NCBI GenBank assembly: GCA_017438945.1
Contig: JAFRUI010000022.1
Location: 62,001 to 126,000, forward strand
Direction: 5' to 3'
Length of the DNA: 64,000 nt
Source: Bacteroidales bacterium
GTDB taxonomy: Bacteria > Bacteroidota > Bacteroidia > Bacteroidales > WCHB1-69
The position numbers were made by a program, and so were the translations under genes. A model generated the notes under the pieces. It was not told where the DNA came from, made no database searches, and worked only from the letters and a program-made list of their open reading frames with translations. Below, piece by piece: positions 42,337 to 50,913 of this stretch. Numbering within the stretch: position 1 is the stretch's first letter; every line of letters begins with the position of its first letter.

Positions 42337-43539
42337 TTAAGCCAGCATCATTTTAGCTTTGATGACGGCGTTGACCAGCGCATCTGCCTCCTCAAACGTG
42401 TTATAGAGGGCGAAGGAGGCTCGGACGGTGCCGGGAATACCGAAATGGGTCATAATGGGTTGCGTGCAGTGATGCCCCGTACGAACCGCAATTCCTTGAT
42501 GGTCAAGAAGAACACCCATATCGTAAGGATGGATGTTACCCACAAGGAAGGAGATAACGCCTGTCTTATGGGCTGCTTCTCCGATGAAACGCATCCCTTC
42601 GATTTTGGACAGCTTTTCGGCGGTGTAAGCCAACAGTTCCTGTTCGTATGCCGCGATCTTTTCCAAACCGATACTTTGGATGTATTCGATGGCCTTGCGC
42701 AATCCGATGACATCTCCGACGGAAGGGGTGCCGGCCTCGAATTTGAAAGGCAGATCGTTGTAGGTGGTCTTCTCAAAGGTTACATCCTTGATCATTTCGC
42801 CACCACCTTGATAAGGTTGCATCTCGTTGAGCCAGCGATCTTTACCGTACATCACGCCGATACCCATCGGGGCATACATCTTATGGCCGGAGAAGCAATA
42901 GAAGTCGCAATCGAGGGCCTGTACGTCCACGGGACAGTGCGCCACGGCCTGTGCCCCGTCAATGAGGACGGGAACGTTGTGGGTGTGCGCGATGCGGATA
43001 ATCTCTTCAACAGGATTTATGGTTCCCAACGTATTGGAGACGTGTGTCACGGCCACAATTTTGGTTCGGTCCGTGATAAGACCGTCTAATTCGCTGATTA
43101 TCAACTCTCCTTTGTCGTTGAAGGGTACCACTTTTAGTTTCGCGCCATGTTCCGCGCACGTCAACTGCCACGGCACGATGTTGGAGTGGTGCTCCATTTC
43201 GGAGATGATAACCTCATCGCCTTCGTGCAAGTAGGTGCGTCCGAAAGAGCTGGCAACCAAGTTGATGGACTCGGTGGCTCCTCGCGTGAAGATGACCTCC
43301 TGCGTGGTAGGTGCATGGATGTATTGCCGCACGGCCTCCCGTGCCTGTTCGAACTCGTTGGTCGCTAACTGGCTAAGACAGTGAACCCCACGATGGATGT
43401 TACTGTTGATGTGGAGGTAATAATCGTTCAGCGCGTCAATTACCACTTGCGGCTTTTGCGTGGTGGCGGCATTGTCCAAGTAGACGAGCGGTTTGCCGTA
43501 AACCTTTTCGTTTAATATGGGAAAATCGGATCTATTCAT
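42337..43539 (-). CDS. sufS: cysteine desulfurase SufS
   Basis: SufS is the PLP enzyme that takes sulfur from cysteine for Fe-S cluster assembly. The 400-residue protein shows LVYLDNAATTQKPQVVIDAL, NIHRGVHCLSQLAT, ISEMEHHSNIVPWQL, the PLP lysine in FSGHKMYAPMGIGVMYG, and the persulfide Cys in IAVRTGHHCTQPIM, the group II (SufS) form. No sufBCDE genes are in the window. It sits in an operon after tilS and a membrane protein, overlapping the latter by 8 bases. Sulfur for tRNA thiolation is one possible reason for this grouping, but tilS itself does not need sulfur. Confidence 0.96.
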   Translation of the reverse strand: MNRSDFPILNEKVYGKPLVYLDNAATTQKPQVVIDALNDYYLHINSNIHRGVHCLSQLATNEFEQAREAVRQYIHAPTTQEVIFTRGATESINLVASSFGRTYLHEGDEVIISEMEHHSNIVPWQLTCAEHGAKLKVVPFNDKGELIISELDGLITDRTKIVAVTHVSNTLGTINPVEEIIRIAHTHNVPVLIDGAQAVAHCPVDVQALDCDFYCFSGHKMYAPMGIGVMYGKDRWLNEMQPYQGGGEMIKDVTFEKTTYNDLPFKFEAGTPSVGDVIGLRKAIEYIQSIGLEKIAAYEQELLAYTAEKLSKIEGMRFIGEAAHKTGVISFLVGNIHPYDMGVLLDHQGIAVRTGHHCTQPIMTHFGIPGTVRASFALYNTFEEADALVNAVIKAKMMLA

Positions 43540-44059
43540 GGGATGGATTATTTTCGGATGTCACAGAGTCAGTGTTTTGTAATGTGTCATTATTGTTTTG
43601 ATTGTCAAAGGGTTTCATGTATCGTAGTTGGGTGGCGTACATCAGTACCCACAGCACGGACATGATGATGCCGTTCAGGTCCATGGCCACAAGCCCGCCA
43701 ATGATGAAATTCATCACGCAGAATTCCAAGATTTTACCGATGGTATAAACGTGGAAACCGGCTTTATTCAATTTCGCCAACATAAGGAACGCGCCGGCGA
43801 ACAGCATGAGCTGCACAGCAGCAAGAAGCAGGTATTGCCAACTGTTGATGGAGGTGTAAATGGACAATATTTGATCCACTTGGTCTGTCGGGAACATGCC
43901 CATATCCTTGATTGTCTCCATGGATTTCAACATATAGTCCGGTGCGAAAGCCCAGCAGATATAGGCGATGGCAGAAAAGGCGGAATTGAGCATTGTGATG
44001 ATGCCCAAAATCCATAATATTGGTGTGCGTTTCGGGGTAATGGTTTCGGGATTATTCAT
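43532..44059 (-). CDS. four-helix membrane protein of unknown function
   Basis: A 175-residue protein with four hydrophobic segments (ILWILGIITMLNSAFSAIAY, WQYLLLAAVQLMLFAGAFLM, MNFIIGGLVAMD, IIMSVLWVLMYA) and a polar Asn-rich C-terminal tail. It overlaps tilS upstream by 8 bases and sufS downstream by 8 bases, so it is translationally coupled to both. I do not recognise the family. Confidence 0.78.
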   Translation of the reverse strand: MNNPETITPKRTPILWILGIITMLNSAFSAIAYICWAFAPDYMLKSMETIKDMGMFPTDQVDQILSIYTSINSWQYLLLAAVQLMLFAGAFLMLAKLNKAGFHVYTIGKILEFCVMNFIIGGLVAMDLNGIIMSVLWVLMYATQLRYMKPFDNQNNNDTLQNTDSVTSENNPSHE

Positions 44060-45380
44060 AAGTTTCTGCTTTTTGTTTTATTTGGTAACATTCGGTAGAA
44101 GTCTTGCACACTTTCCACCGCTCATCAGAACGTAAACCAATGATCCATAAAATGTTATCTCCTGAACATAGAAGCCGGATTTTTTCTTTGGAGAAACGGT
44201 CTATCTTGTGGTCAGTGAAATAGTCGCTGAGCTTTTGGCGGCCTTTTCCGCCGAGCGGGTAAAAGAAGTCGCCATGCTGCCACGGACGGATCTGCAACGG
44301 AAAGACGAGCTTTTCTTTAGGGATATAAAGAGTGTCCGGACTTTTCTCAAAGACCATATCTTTGTGATATTCAAACTCTTCCATCTCGAAATAGAGTTTT
44401 AGATTCTCCAAATTTTCTATTTCGATAATGTGGTTTTCTTCTTCATTTTTTGGTTTGACAATAAGAAAATCTCTGTCAACCAATAGGATATGGGTTTCCG
44501 AAAGAAAAAACTTGCCGGGTTTGAAATCGGTACTTTGAGCAAGTTTCAGACATGTGTCTGACGAAAAGCCAAAGCGGGTAAGTAGCTCATATAAAAGCAA
44601 ATCCTTGTCTTCGCATTCGGCTAATCGGGTGCGACTGATGCAACAACGGCTCCCTTCTATTGAGACTATTTTCTTTATTTCCGCTTCAATATGTTTCTGA
44701 TAATAAGCGTATTGTTGCTGTAAAATATGTCGGGATCGCGTATTGGTTTGTAAAAACTGCGGGTTGAGGATTTCCAGTTGTGGGATCACAGAATGGCGGA
44801 TGCGGTTACGTGCAATTCGCTCATCATGATTAGTGTAATCTTCGACGTATCTAAGATGATGGTTTTCCGCATATTGTCGGATTTCTTGAGCTGTAAAAAC
44901 CAGCATTGGGCGGATGATTTTGCCGTTCACGGGCGGGATGCCGCACAGACCTTTGAGTCCGGTGCCCCGACAGAGGTTGAGAAGTTGCGTTTCGGTGGCG
45001 TCGCTAGCTTGGTGTGCGGTGACAAGGTGGTCGAAGTCGTCCATGATTTCCGAAAACCAGTTGTATCGTAGCTCCCGGGCGACCATCTCCACTGATTTTC
45101 CGGAGTTTTTCTGAATTTCCAGCGTGTCGAATTCACGAATGAATAAAGGGACCTGCCAATGTTCAGCGGTTTCTTTCACGAACTGCATGTCACGGTCGGA
45201 GTCTTTGCCGCGCAGGTGGAAGTTGCAGTGTGCCATGGCAAATTGCAGGCCGGCATCATGAAACAGGGAAGCAGCGACGGTGGAATCCGCGCCGCCGCTG
45301 ACTGCCACCAAGTAACGCTTCTGCATGGCGTTTCTGCCTGCCAGCGTGATTAATTTCTGCAAAAACCGTTTCAGCATCAT
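44052..45380 (-). CDS. tilS: tRNA(Ile)-lysidine synthase
   Basis: TilS ligates lysine to C34 of the AUA-reading tRNA-Ile and is essential. The 442-residue protein has the ATP pyrophosphatase P-loop VAVSGGADSTVAASLF, FAMAHCNFHLRGKDSDRDMQ, LVTAHQASDATETQLLNLCR and RNRIRHSVIPQL, followed by a C-terminal domain (about 330-442) with RPWQHGDFFYPLGGKGRQKL and LSDYFTDHKIDRFSKE, typical of the full-length form. It starts 2 nt after the upstream lipoprotein stop and overlaps the next gene by 8 bases. Confidence 0.96.
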   Translation of the reverse strand: MMLKRFLQKLITLAGRNAMQKRYLVAVSGGADSTVAASLFHDAGLQFAMAHCNFHLRGKDSDRDMQFVKETAEHWQVPLFIREFDTLEIQKNSGKSVEMVARELRYNWFSEIMDDFDHLVTAHQASDATETQLLNLCRGTGLKGLCGIPPVNGKIIRPMLVFTAQEIRQYAENHHLRYVEDYTNHDERIARNRIRHSVIPQLEILNPQFLQTNTRSRHILQQQYAYYQKHIEAEIKKIVSIEGSRCCISRTRLAECEDKDLLLYELLTRFGFSSDTCLKLAQSTDFKPGKFFLSETHILLVDRDFLIVKPKNEEENHIIEIENLENLKLYFEMEEFEYHKDMVFEKSPDTLYIPKEKLVFPLQIRPWQHGDFFYPLGGKGRQKLSDYFTDHKIDRFSKEKIRLLCSGDNILWIIGLRSDERWKVCKTSTECYQIKQKAETYE

Positions 45381-45382
45381 TT

Positions 45383-46354
45383 TTATGATTCAAATTCCGA
45401 GCGGATCTTGAAATAGCGCCGGATTTCCATCTGCATATATTCAAAAGACCCAAAATGGATGTCTTTCGGAGTTTCATTCTTGCGCATCATCACCATGCCG
45501 GAGCTGGCGGGGTCAATATAAGGCAAAATGTCTGTTTCAAGTGAAAAAGTGAGTTCATAGTCGCGCACGATTACACGGTTATAATTACCGCTAACCTCTT
45601 CAAACAAAATGCCGTTTTCCTCACAGAATGCCTGTAGTTGGGGAATAGTTTCGTCCCAAAGTTCTGGTTTGTCGTTCGGGTTAAAATAGAAAATGACGGC
45701 ATTATAGTCGGGCAGAGTGTCCACGTTTTCTGAAATCTCAAAGCGTCCTTCCTCATTGATGAAAAACTGTTCGACCAGATTAGATTTCCGATGGTATTTT
45801 TCAGGATTGTTGATGAAATCCTGTTTTGTGGCGTTGGATACGGAATGTATCCATTCGTATGCCTTCGAAGTGCGGAATTCTCCGTTGGGAAGACGCAATG
45901 TTTGCCATTTTTCGGTTTCCAGATTTTCATCCCGCTGGTTGGCGATGTTCATGGCGACGGGCAGCACATCGAGGATGCGTTGCGTGCCGAATCCGGAGGT
46001 GGTGATCAGATAACGCCATTCGCGGTTTTCCGATTGAAGTAGCCAAAGTTCACGCCCTTCCGGCAGCCGCTCGACGCATTCCACACCCCATTTTTCGGGA
46101 AAAACAACTTTGGCAGTCCATTTTTTCCCTTGAAAATGTTGGGCTTTTTCCAAAAAGGATTCCAAAACCTCTTCTTGTAACGGATATAAGGTTGTTTGGC
46201 TATGGACATCGGCCGTCAAGGTGTCCCGAATCACGTCCATAGGATAAATCACATTTTCATCTGCCATATTTTGATTGTTTTTTCTTGATTGACAGTTTGT
46301 TAAAAAAACAATCAAGCAGAAGGCGATGGCAAAGGTTATGGGGTTTTGTTTCAT
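45383..46354 (-). CDS. lipoprotein of unknown function
   Basis: A 323-residue lipoprotein: signal peptide MKQNPITFAIAFCLIVFLTNC with Cys21 as the lipidation site. The mature part is mixed alpha/beta with segments KKWTAKVVFPEKWGVECVER, WRYLITTSGFGTQRILDVLP and FYFNPNDKPELWDETIPQLQ, without motifs I recognise. It is the first gene of the lipoprotein-tilS-membrane protein-sufS-SDR operon and has a clear -7 element close to its start. Confidence 0.78.
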   Translation of the reverse strand: MKQNPITFAIAFCLIVFLTNCQSRKNNQNMADENVIYPMDVIRDTLTADVHSQTTLYPLQEEVLESFLEKAQHFQGKKWTAKVVFPEKWGVECVERLPEGRELWLLQSENREWRYLITTSGFGTQRILDVLPVAMNIANQRDENLETEKWQTLRLPNGEFRTSKAYEWIHSVSNATKQDFINNPEKYHRKSNLVEQFFINEEGRFEISENVDTLPDYNAVIFYFNPNDKPELWDETIPQLQAFCEENGILFEEVSGNYNRVIVRDYELTFSLETDILPYIDPASSGMVMMRKNETPKDIHFGSFEYMQMEIRRYFKIRSEFES

Positions 46355-46368
46355 TTTGAAATTTTTCG

Positions 46369-46376
46369 CAAAGATA
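46369..46376 (-). promoter_or_regulatory. -7 element TATCTTTG of the lipoprotein-tilS-sufS operon
   Basis: Reverse-strand match followed by GC, 14 nt before the ATG at 46354; the leader would be under 10 nt. Confidence 0.6.
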
Positions 46377-46388
46377 GTATTTTTAAGG

Positions 46389-47207
46389 TTAGAAGGTTAG
46401 GAGGGATACGATCTTCCGCACTTCCACGGCTTCTTTTACGTCATGGACACGAAGGATATCAGCTCCTTTCATCAGTGCCACGGTGTTCAGCGCAGTGGTG
46501 CCGTTGAGTGCGTTGTCAGGAGTTGTGTCAAGTAATTTGTATATCATGGACTTACGGGATATCCCGACCAAAACAGGATGGCCAAGTTCATGGAACACTT
46601 GCAAATTCTTCATCAGAAAATAGTTCTGTTCCAGCGTTTTGCCAAATCCAAAGCCAGGGTCGATGATAATGTCGTGGACGTGATGTGCATGCAGTTTCTC
46701 AATTTGTCGACCAAAAAACTGAAGCATTTCAGCCAGAATGTCTTCATATTCCGTATGTTGCTGCATGACAGATGGTTTGGCGGTTGTATGCATCAGGCAA
46801 TAGGGAACTTGTAGTTTGCCGACAGCGGGAATCATGTTGGTGTCGAACGTTCCGCCGGAGATGTCGTTGATCATGTCGGCGCCGGCTTCCACTGCGGCCA
46901 CGGCCACGGATGCCCGGTAGGTGTCGATGGAGAGCGTGGAGTCGGGAAATCGATCACGAATGATATTAACTGCCGAAACGATTCTGGAAATTTCTTCTTC
47001 TTCTGGTATTTCCAATGCATTCGGTCGGGTGGACATGGCTCCGATGTCGATGATGTTGCCACCTTCTGTGAGGATCTGTTCCGCACGACGCAGAATGTTC
47101 TTTTCCGTCATGTAGCGTCCACCATCGTAAAAAGAGTCTTCCGTGACATTCAGGATGCCCATGATGATGGGCGTCGTTGAAAAAAGTTTTTTGTTGAAGT
47201 TGTACAT
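46389..47207 (-). CDS. folP: dihydropteroate synthase
   Basis: FolP condenses 6-hydroxymethyl-dihydropterin pyrophosphate with p-aminobenzoate and is the sulfonamide target. The 272-residue TIM barrel shows IIMGILNVTEDSFYDGGRY, IIDIGAMSTRPNA (DPPS motif 2), LSIDTYRASVAVAAVEAGAD, MINDISGG, the loop IIDPGFGFGKTLEQN and VGISRKSMIYKLL. It is close in the folate pathway to folE elsewhere in the window. The region upstream is a long heptamer array, and I see no -7 element for it. Confidence 0.96.
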   Translation of the reverse strand: MYNFNKKLFSTTPIIMGILNVTEDSFYDGGRYMTEKNILRRAEQILTEGGNIIDIGAMSTRPNALEIPEEEEISRIVSAVNIIRDRFPDSTLSIDTYRASVAVAAVEAGADMINDISGGTFDTNMIPAVGKLQVPYCLMHTTAKPSVMQQHTEYEDILAEMLQFFGRQIEKLHAHHVHDIIIDPGFGFGKTLEQNYFLMKNLQVFHELGHPVLVGISRKSMIYKLLDTTPDNALNGTTALNTVALMKGADILRVHDVKEAVEVRKIVSLLTF

Positions 47208-47215
47208 TATGGTTA

Positions 47216-47285
47216 TTAGCTATTCGCTTTTGGCAATTAGCTTATGGCCAATAGTTAATAGGTTAAGGCCAAAGGCTAAAAACCA
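47216..47285. repeat. heptamer array, about ten units (TTAGCTA/AAGGCCA)
   Basis: TTAGCTA, TTCGCTT, TTGGCAA, TTAGCTT, ATGGCCA, ATAGTTA, ATAGGTT, AAGGCCA, AAGGCTA, AAAACCA in 7-bp steps. It fills the space between the folP start codon and the terminator of the next gene. Confidence 0.75.
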
Positions 47286-47316
47286 AAGAGGGACAGTCTC
47301 TCGACCATCCCTCTTT
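47285..47316 (-). terminator. hairpin terminator of the T9SS gene at 47341-48648
   Basis: AAAGAGGGA pairs with TCCCTCTTT across a 14-nt loop, 25 nt beyond the stop codon. The following T-run is interrupted (TTTGGTTTTT on the minus strand). Confidence 0.7.
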
Positions 47317-47340
47317 ATAACAATATAATATCAGTCAAAA

Positions 47341-48648
47341 TTATTTCACAACAACTTTGGTGGTGTTCACTTTACCATTTTGGTTCACTTTGAGCATATA
47401 AACGCCGCTGCGCAGGTTAGCCACGCTCACGTTCGTGCTGCCCGTGAAGGTTTCACTGTAAACCTGTTGGCCAACAATGTTGAACAGTTGGATAGTGGCT
47501 TTTTCGTCATTACCCGTGTTAACGGTGAAGTTGTTGGTGGCAGGGTTCGGGTAAACCGTCAGATTGGTTTTTTCAATTTCGGGAACATTCACGGTTTCGC
47601 AATCGTTGCAGGTCACGAGAAGAGAAATCCACGGTTTCGGGTTGCTACTCCAGAACATATTCGGTTGATAGACGTTGTAGAAATAGCTACCTGCTCTGAA
47701 GTTGTCAGCGTCATGGAAAAGACCGACTTGGTAGTCTTCAAGAACTTGAGGAGTGCCCCAGGTGCCATCATATCCTTCGCGGGGATCGCCGTACAAGGCG
47801 GTTCTGAACGTGTTCAGGTCAGTGCCGATGATAGAGTTGGGGGTTCTTGCATTTCCAGGAATGAAAGTGACGGTGACAGCCATCTGTTTTTGGGTAAGGT
47901 TGGAAAGGCCTTCCGGAGTGGGGAGAGTGAGGTAATAGAAAACCTCTTCACCATTCTCATCAACGGTGATATCATCAGCCGTCAACGGGATTTTATCATA
48001 GATAATGGTGGATTGATCCAATGTGTTGGTGAAGCCAGAGGTCGTTGTGCAGGTGTTGCTGGCGAGGAATGTCGAGTGGTTGAACGGAAGAGCGGGCATG
48101 ATGAAGACATTACCATCAGCTTGGGTGCTGAGGACGCGGACATCTTCCTCGGGATCGAAGCCAACAATGTAGGAGATAGCAACGGTATCCACCACGTCAG
48201 CAGCCACATTTGTACCACGCATATAGCTGAAAATCATCTGGATAGAGTCCACGGAATAAGAATTGGCAGAGGGCATGTAAGGAACATTTTCGGGAGCACC
48301 GGTGAAATTATACATCTCGTCCCAGCATGAATGTGACCAATCATAAACTTGACCCACAGAGCAGAATTGCAAGATATCGTAACCATCTTCGAAAGCGTAT
48401 AAACCAAGGGTGTCGCATTGGATTGGGGGTGCGAAACCGGAAAGATCTACTCCGTAGAAAGAGCCGGCGTCCTCAATAAGGTTGAACCAAAATGAGTTCG
48501 TGGCCTTTTGAGGGTTTGCTTTCGAAGATTTCCCTTTGATGACAAGAGGAGTGCCATCAGTTTTCACCACCTTTTGCGTGTTGGTGATTTGGGCAAAGCT
48601 CACTGAAACAATCAGTAAGGCAGCCAATAAAACATAAAACTTTTTCAT
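47341..48648 (-). CDS. secreted T9SS cargo protein of unknown function
   Basis: A 435-residue secreted protein with signal peptide (MKKFYVLLAALLIVSVSFAQ), a large beta-rich body (about 30-355) in which no known domain is recognised, and a type A T9SS sorting domain (LTVYPNPATNNFTVNTGNDE through VNQNGKVNTTKVVVK). The body is rich in aromatic and acidic residues (FYGVDLSGFAPPIQCDTLGL, YMRGTNVAADVVDTVAISYI). It has its own promoter and hairpin terminator, so it is a single-gene unit. A surface adhesin or binding role is a guess only. Confidence 0.82.
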   Translation of the reverse strand: MKKFYVLLAALLIVSVSFAQITNTQKVVKTDGTPLVIKGKSSKANPQKATNSFWFNLIEDAGSFYGVDLSGFAPPIQCDTLGLYAFEDGYDILQFCSVGQVYDWSHSCWDEMYNFTGAPENVPYMPSANSYSVDSIQMIFSYMRGTNVAADVVDTVAISYIVGFDPEEDVRVLSTQADGNVFIMPALPFNHSTFLASNTCTTTSGFTNTLDQSTIIYDKIPLTADDITVDENGEEVFYYLTLPTPEGLSNLTQKQMAVTVTFIPGNARTPNSIIGTDLNTFRTALYGDPREGYDGTWGTPQVLEDYQVGLFHDADNFRAGSYFYNVYQPNMFWSSNPKPWISLLVTCNDCETVNVPEIEKTNLTVYPNPATNNFTVNTGNDEKATIQLFNIVGQQVYSETFTGSTNVSVANLRSGVYMLKVNQNGKVNTTKVVVK

Positions 48649-48696
48649 TTTTAATTAATTAGGTTTATAAAATTTTTGGTTTATTCAATTTGGCTG

Positions 48697-48704
48697 CAAA
48701 AATA
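48697..48704 (-). promoter_or_regulatory. -7 element TATTTTTG of the T9SS gene
   Basis: Reverse-strand match followed by GCAGCC, 48 nt before the ATG at 48648. Confidence 0.6.
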
Positions 48705-48820
48705 ATGTTTTTATGGTTTATTCGGAAAAAAATTTTCATAAAAATTCTTAATAGTGTTTTGTTTATAAATTCAAGTGTTTGAAGACCTTTTTTTATCGGA
48801 AAGAAAAAATCACCAATAGG

Positions 48821-48851
48821 GTTGACAGTATTAAGAAATATTGTATTTTTG
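48821..48851 (+). promoter_or_regulatory. rho promoter: -33 GTTG and -7 TATTTTTG
   Basis: GTTGACA begins at 48821 and TATTTTTG spans 48844-48851 with 19-nt spacing, the best-formed two-element promoter in the window. Confidence 0.75.
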
Positions 48852-48969
48852 CACCGCTTTTCATAAAGACGTTTTGTGACGGAAAGACAGAGGGGTGCCG
48901 ATTCAAATAAAAGAATCCGTTACATTAATCCAGTACAAATTTTAATGGTTCAAAGACAAAATTAAAAGT

Positions 48970-50874
48970 ATGTCAGATATTATCGAAAACAAACCCAGAA
49001 GAAGAAGAATTATAAGAGGTGGTGAAAGTTTATTGGCCACTTCCAATGAGACGAAAATGAAAGACAAAGCCCGCGTTGTGGAAAAGAAAAGCATTCCTTT
49101 ATTTAATACAAAAACGCAAAAGGCGACGGATGTTGTTGAGACTACGGTGGGAAAAACTGAACCCGAGGATGTTGTGATGTTTGCGAATCCGCTTCCGGAA
49201 AATGACCTCCCAAAACCTTCCCGCACCAGAAAAGTGAAAAACGCTGTGGTCGCTTCCGAAAACACAAATGAGGATTCAACAGCCGCCGCTCCCGAAAAAA
49301 AACGCCGCGGGCGTCCCAAAAAACAGATGGTGGTGGATAATCCAGAACCTGTCGAAGAAAAGGTTCTGGAGCTGAAACCGGAAACACAAGAAAATCAGTA
49401 TCTTAACCAATTCTCGCTTTTTAACGAAGAGCCCGAAGACACCCAAGTTGAAAGCGCCGATTTGAATAAATCTCAGGAAAATACAACGCAAGAACGCCCG
49501 AAATCGAAAAAGAAGACCAAAACATCTAAGGAAAACCAAGAAGAAGCACAAAACGATGTTGTGGAGAAACCACGTCGCGGACGTCCTAAGAAAAAAGTTG
49601 ACAAAGAGGCGGAAGAGGTGATGCCAGAAGAGAAAAAGGAAAAACCTCACCACAAAGGCGGCAAAGACAAGGAAGTGAATGAAGAGATCGCTGCCGAAGA
49701 GACCCCCGCCAACAAGGTGGAAGAATCGTTGCCCCCTTATTTGGCTAACGCCCAGTATGACGGATCCGTCATGGCCGAAGGCGTGCTCGAAATCACCAGC
49801 GAGAACTGCGGATTCCTCCGTTCTTCGGACTACAACTATCTCTCTTCCCCCGATGACATCTACGTCTCCATGTCGCAGATCAAACTCTTTGGTCTCAAAA
49901 ACGGAGATACCGTCTATGGTGCCATTCGTCCGCCGAAACCTGGCGAAAAATACTTCCCGCTGACTAAAATTGACAAGATCAATGGCTGCCTGCCGGAAGA
50001 AATCCGCGACCGTATCCCATTCGACTACCTCACCCCGATGTTCCCGGACGAGAAAATCAACATCACCGGTCATCCCGGCTGCAAGCTCTCCACCCGTATC
50101 ATCGACCTCTTCGCCCCTATAGGCAAGGGTCAGCGTGGTTTGATTGTGGCACAGCCGAAAACGGGTAAAACGGTGTTGTTGAAGGACATAGCAAATGCCA
50201 TTGCTTATAATCACCCTGAAATTTACCTTATCATCCTGCTTATCGACGAACGTCCTGAAGAGGTCACCGATATGCAGCGCAGTGTGAACGCTGAGGTGAT
50301 TTCCTCCACCTTCGATGAACCGGCGGAACGTCACGTCAAAATCGCCAACATGGTGCTTGACAAGGCGAAGCGCATGGTGGAGTGCGGTCACGATGTCTGC
50401 ATCCTGCTCGACTCCATCACCCGTCTGGCCCGCGCCTTCAACACGATGGCGCCCGCATCCGGCAAGGTGCTCTCCGGTGGTGTTGAGGCCAACGCTTTGC
50501 AGAAGCCCAAACGCTTCTTCGGCGCAGCCCGTAATGTGGAGAACGGCGGCTCCCTGACCATCATCTCCACCGCACTGATAGACACGGGTTCCCGTATGGA
50601 TGAGGTGATCTTCGAGGAGTTCAAGGGAACCGGCAACATGGAGCTCCAGCTTGACCGCAAGCTCTCCAATAAACGCATCTATCCCGCTGTCGATATCGTG
50701 GCTTCCAGCACGCGTCGCGATGACTTGTTGCAGGATGCCGCCACGCTGCAGAAAGTGTGGATTCTGCGCAACCATATTGCCGATATGACAACTATTGAAG
50801 CTATGAATTTGATAATCAGCAATATGGAAGACACCAAGAACAATGAAGAGTTCTTGAATTCTATGAACGGTTAA
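48970..50874 (+). CDS. rho: transcription termination factor Rho with long disordered N-terminal region
   Basis: Rho is the hexameric RNA helicase of factor-dependent termination. The 634-residue protein is over 200 residues longer than E. coli Rho. Residues 1 to about 260 are charged and low in complexity, with AT-hook-like basic motifs ([30 protein letters not shown]). Then come the OB/cold-shock RNA-binding domain ([20 protein letters not shown]), the ATPase with Walker [16 protein letters not shown] (about 393), Walker [20 protein letters not shown] segment and the Q/R loops. A disordered insert of this kind in Bacteroides Rho has been reported to drive condensate formation. The leader is about 110 nt, leaving room for autoregulation. 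Confidence 0.97.
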   Translation: MSDIIENKPRRRRIIRGGESLLATSNETKMKDKARVVEKKSIPLFNTKTQKATDVVETTVGKTEPEDVVMFANPLPENDLPKPSRTRKVKNAVVASENTNEDSTAAAPEKKRRGRPKKQMVVDNPEPVEEKVLELKPETQENQYLNQFSLFNEEPEDTQVESADLNKSQENTTQERPKSKKKTKTSKENQEEAQNDVVEKPRRGRPKKKVDKEAEEVMPEEKKEKPHHKGGKDKEVNEEIAAEETPANKVEESLPPYLANAQYDGSVMAEGVLEITSENCGFLRSSDYNYLSSPDDIYVSMSQIKLFGLKNGDTVYGAIRPPKPGEKYFPLTKIDKINGCLPEEIRDRIPFDYLTPMFPDEKINITGHPGCKLSTRIIDLFAPIGKGQRGLIVAQPKTGKTVLLKDIANAIAYNHPEIYLIILLIDERPEEVTDMQRSVNAEVISSTFDEPAERHVKIANMVLDKAKRMVECGHDVCILLDSITRLARAFNTMAPASGKVLSGGVEANALQKPKRFFGAARNVENGGSLTIISTALIDTGSRMDEVIFEEFKGTGNMELQLDRKLSNKRIYPAVDIVASSTRRDDLLQDAATLQKVWILRNHIADMTTIEAMNLIISNMEDTKNNEEFLNSMNG

Positions 50875-50903
50875 TATTTCCGCGTATAACACGTCTTTGC
50901 GCG

Positions 50904-50911
50904 TATTTTTG
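50904..50911 (+). promoter_or_regulatory. -7-like element TATTTTTG abutting the serine hydrolase start
   Basis: The element ends two bases before the ATG at 50914 and its last G is the first base of an in-frame GTG. If active, the transcript would start at or inside the coding region. Confidence 0.4.
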
Positions 50912-50913
50912 TG

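Larger units (their letters stand above)
48649..48969. other. divergent intergenic region between a T9SS gene and rho
   Basis: 321 AT-rich bases carrying the minus-strand promoter of the T9SS gene near its left end and the rho promoter near 48821-48851. The rho leader (about 110 nt) has no obvious hairpin or riboswitch that I can identify. Confidence 0.7.

Noticed and set aside
48852..48969. Riboswitch or attenuator in the rho leader
   Set aside because: No stable hairpin or conserved riboswitch core could be recognised; an autoregulatory Rho site is possible but unsupported by visible sequence.
49276..50892. Long minus-strand open frame (538 codons) opposite rho
   Set aside because: It is the antisense shadow of the rho gene, with low-complexity His/Val/Phe-rich translation and no recognisable domain; rho is strongly supported on the plus strand.
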